Source: Pedobacter sp. MC2016-05 (GTDB lineage: Bacteria; Bacteroidota; Bacteroidia; Sphingobacteriales; Sphingobacteriaceae). Taken from it: a DNA stretch of 64,000 bases. How positions within the stretch are numbered: the stretch's first letter is position 1; each line of letters starts with the position of its first letter. This document shows, piece after piece, positions 62,873 through 64,000 of the stretch. The stretch covers positions 1-64,000 of the forward strand of contig NZ_JAPIVT010000020.1 in assembly GCF_026239735.1 (NCBI RefSeq), in the 5' to 3' direction. The notes beneath the pieces are model-generated. The model was not told the DNA's origin, did no database searches, and saw only the letters and a list, made by a program, of their open reading frames with translations. A program made the position numbers and the translations under genes.

Positions 62873-63246
62873 ATTATTTTGCTCGTAAGAAAAGCAAAGA
62901 ATTGAAGCTAATATCTTTAACTAAAAAAATATTAATAAACGTGGCTCATTTCTTTGTCAGTTCAAATAAAAAATTTTGGTTAGAAAGTATATTAAAATTT
63001 AAAGTTAACCGTAATATGTGGTTGTTTTGTGCAACATTTTGACTTAAAAGTATATCATATTAGCAATAGCTGCAGTATACACATTTAAACCTGACTGTTA
63101 TATCTTAGCCACGATACAAGGTAGAAATAATTTTCATATATAAATGTAACATTCTTAAATGAAAAAGGAAGCACTCGCTGCTTCCTTTTTTCAAACCAAA
63201 TATATATAAAATTATAGCGGTGTTTAACCGCCGAGAAAAGCGTTAA
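62873..63246. other. 374-bp gap between PL1 and the partial susD
   Basis: AT-rich, without any supported ORF. It holds a strong hairpin terminator at 63162-63190 for the susD transcript and a TATATTTG octamer on the minus strand at 63197-63204. The remaining ~290 bp up to the PL1 ATG presumably carries the PL1 promoter, but no clear -7/-33 pair was found. No RNA gene or repeat was seen. Confidence 0.6.
63162..63190 (-). terminator. Intrinsic terminator after the partial susD
   Basis: A perfect 12-bp stem (AAAAAGGAAGCA at 63162-63173 with TGCTTCCTTTTTT at 63179-63190, loop CTCGC). On the minus strand the stem ends in a run of T, as in a Rho-independent terminator, and the element works in either direction. 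It lies 57 bp past the susD stop. Confidence 0.85.
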
Positions 63247-64000
63247 TTATTTTAATGGATCAAAAGTTCCTTGACCTTTCATACTATTCCAACCAGTGGT
63301 TTGCTCAAGGTATGGTGATGCACTTAAAATGTTCTCATTTAAACCAAAGAAATAATATTGTGGATACCAAGTAAATTTCCAATCGGCAGGGTTTGTTTTA
63401 TCTAAATCATCTTTGACTGTTATTACAAATATGTTATCATACAAATAATCTAGATACGCCGCATAATTTGCACTGCCGTTTGGCGTAGGATAAGTAGCCG
63501 GATCGCGGTCAATTATTGGCGCATTACCACTTGCTGGCTTTATTAATGGATCGTTGTTTCCTACATATTTAACTCCAATAGCAGATTTTACAGTAATAAA
63601 ATATCCTTTTCGGCGAGTTCCGTTTAAAGGGGTAATACCTAATCTTGCAGCGGTTGCTGAATTTTCTTCAAAAAGCATCCACCTTCTAAGATCGAAAAAT
63701 CTCTTTCCTTCGTACGCGAATTCAATGTTTCTTTCTTTTAAAACAGCTCCGAATAGTTGATCTCTGCTTGTTAAGCCGGCCAAGCCATAAGCGCCATCTA
63801 AATTTTCAACACCTGCTCGTTCTCTAATAGCCTTTATACCTTCTAATCCTTCACTTAAACGGTTAGATCCAATAGCAGATTCCGCTAAATTCAAAATAAC
63901 TTCAGCGAAACGCATTTCCATAAAATCCATTCCGTTTTGTTGAAAATTTCCATTGGCATTTGAGGCATTCGGATCTGTAGCCTTACTGATATAAACTGCA
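63247..64000 (-). CDS. SusD/RagB-family lipoprotein, C-terminal part (5' end outside the window)
   Basis: At least 251 codons with an open frame to the window edge. The sequence MDFMEMRFAEVILNLAESAIGSN is the conserved C-terminal SusD helix (RxAEVxLNxAE). RNIEFAYEGKRFFDLRRW is the typical final TPR-like segment, and the C-terminal tail ends in TGWNSMKGQGTFDPLK. It is more divergent from the SusD at 26597-28138 than expected for a simple duplicate. Its N-terminus, lipobox and the expected SusC partner lie to the right of this window. It binds glycan at the cell surface for the right arm. Confidence 0.9.
   Translation of the reverse strand, partial: AVYISKATDPNASNANGNFQQNGMDFMEMRFAEVILNLAESAIGSNRLSEGLEGIKAIRERAGVENLDGAYGLAGLTSRDQLFGAVLKERNIEFAYEGKRFFDLRRWMLFEENSATAARLGITPLNGTRRKGYFITVKSAIGVKYVGNNDPLIKPASGNAPIIDRDPATYPTPNGSANYAAYLDYLYDNIFVITVKDDLDKTNPADWKFTWYPQYYFFGLNENILSASPYLEQTTGWNSMKGQGTFDPLK

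Noticed and set aside
62803-63042. 79-codon plus-strand frame overlapping the PL1 start
   Set aside because: Overlaps the PL1 signal-peptide codons antisense; lysine- and aromatic-rich with no domain.

Overview
The window looks like a low-GC Bacteroidota chromosome, most likely Sphingobacteriaceae (Pedobacter-like). The reasons are SusC/SusD outer-membrane pairs, TAnnTTTG-type promoter boxes, many GH/PL/CE enzymes with Sec or lipoprotein signals, and short inverted repeats (CGTCATTGCGAGG...GAAGCAATC type) in the gaps between genes. This genus call is inference from protein style; there is no rRNA here.

The whole window reads as one large pectin (rhamnogalacturonan) utilisation locus. Every gene except one runs leftward on the minus strand. 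The right arm (64000 to 32467) starts with the 3' part of a SusD, then a perfect hairpin terminator. It continues with two PL1 pectate lyases, a DUF4955 beta-helix protein, a GH140 apiosidase-like lipoprotein, a GH43-like lipoprotein, a BNR-type propeller, an SGNH acetylesterase, GH2, GH78, DUF3826, a sialidase-fold protein, an STN-fused esterase, a secreted TIM-barrel protein, a beta-helix protein fused to a RhaM-like mutarotase domain, a Gfo/Idh/MocA oxidoreductase, an SSS symporter and a short GH78-like enzyme.

A single plus-strand IclR regulator (31590-32360) separates this arm from the left arm (31286 to 77). The left arm begins with a complete SusC/SusD pair and a hairpin. Next come GH78, a five-bladed propeller glycosidase and GH2, then a compact cytoplasmic cassette of two solute-binding-protein homologues without signal peptides, two CaiB/BaiF CoA-transferases, Gfo/Idh/MocA and MaoC. 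A FucP-type symporter, GH106, GH127, a second SGNH esterase, a DUF5703 protein, an SDR and a zinc alcohol dehydrogenase finish it.

Inferred logic: PL1 cuts the homogalacturonan backbone. SusCD pairs import oligosaccharides. Esterases strip acetyl groups, and four rhamnosidase-type enzymes plus GH2, GH43, GH127 and GH140 release rhamnose, galactose, arabinose and possibly apiose. FucP and SSS symporters carry monosaccharides into the cytoplasm, where SDR/ADH/Gfo/Idh and perhaps the CoA cassette catabolise them. IclR probably senses an intermediate.

The most unusual elements are the SBP/CoA-transferase/MaoC cassette (13178-19788), the beta-helix/RhaM fusion, the STN-esterase fusion, and repeat elements that have been absorbed in frame into enzyme N-termini.
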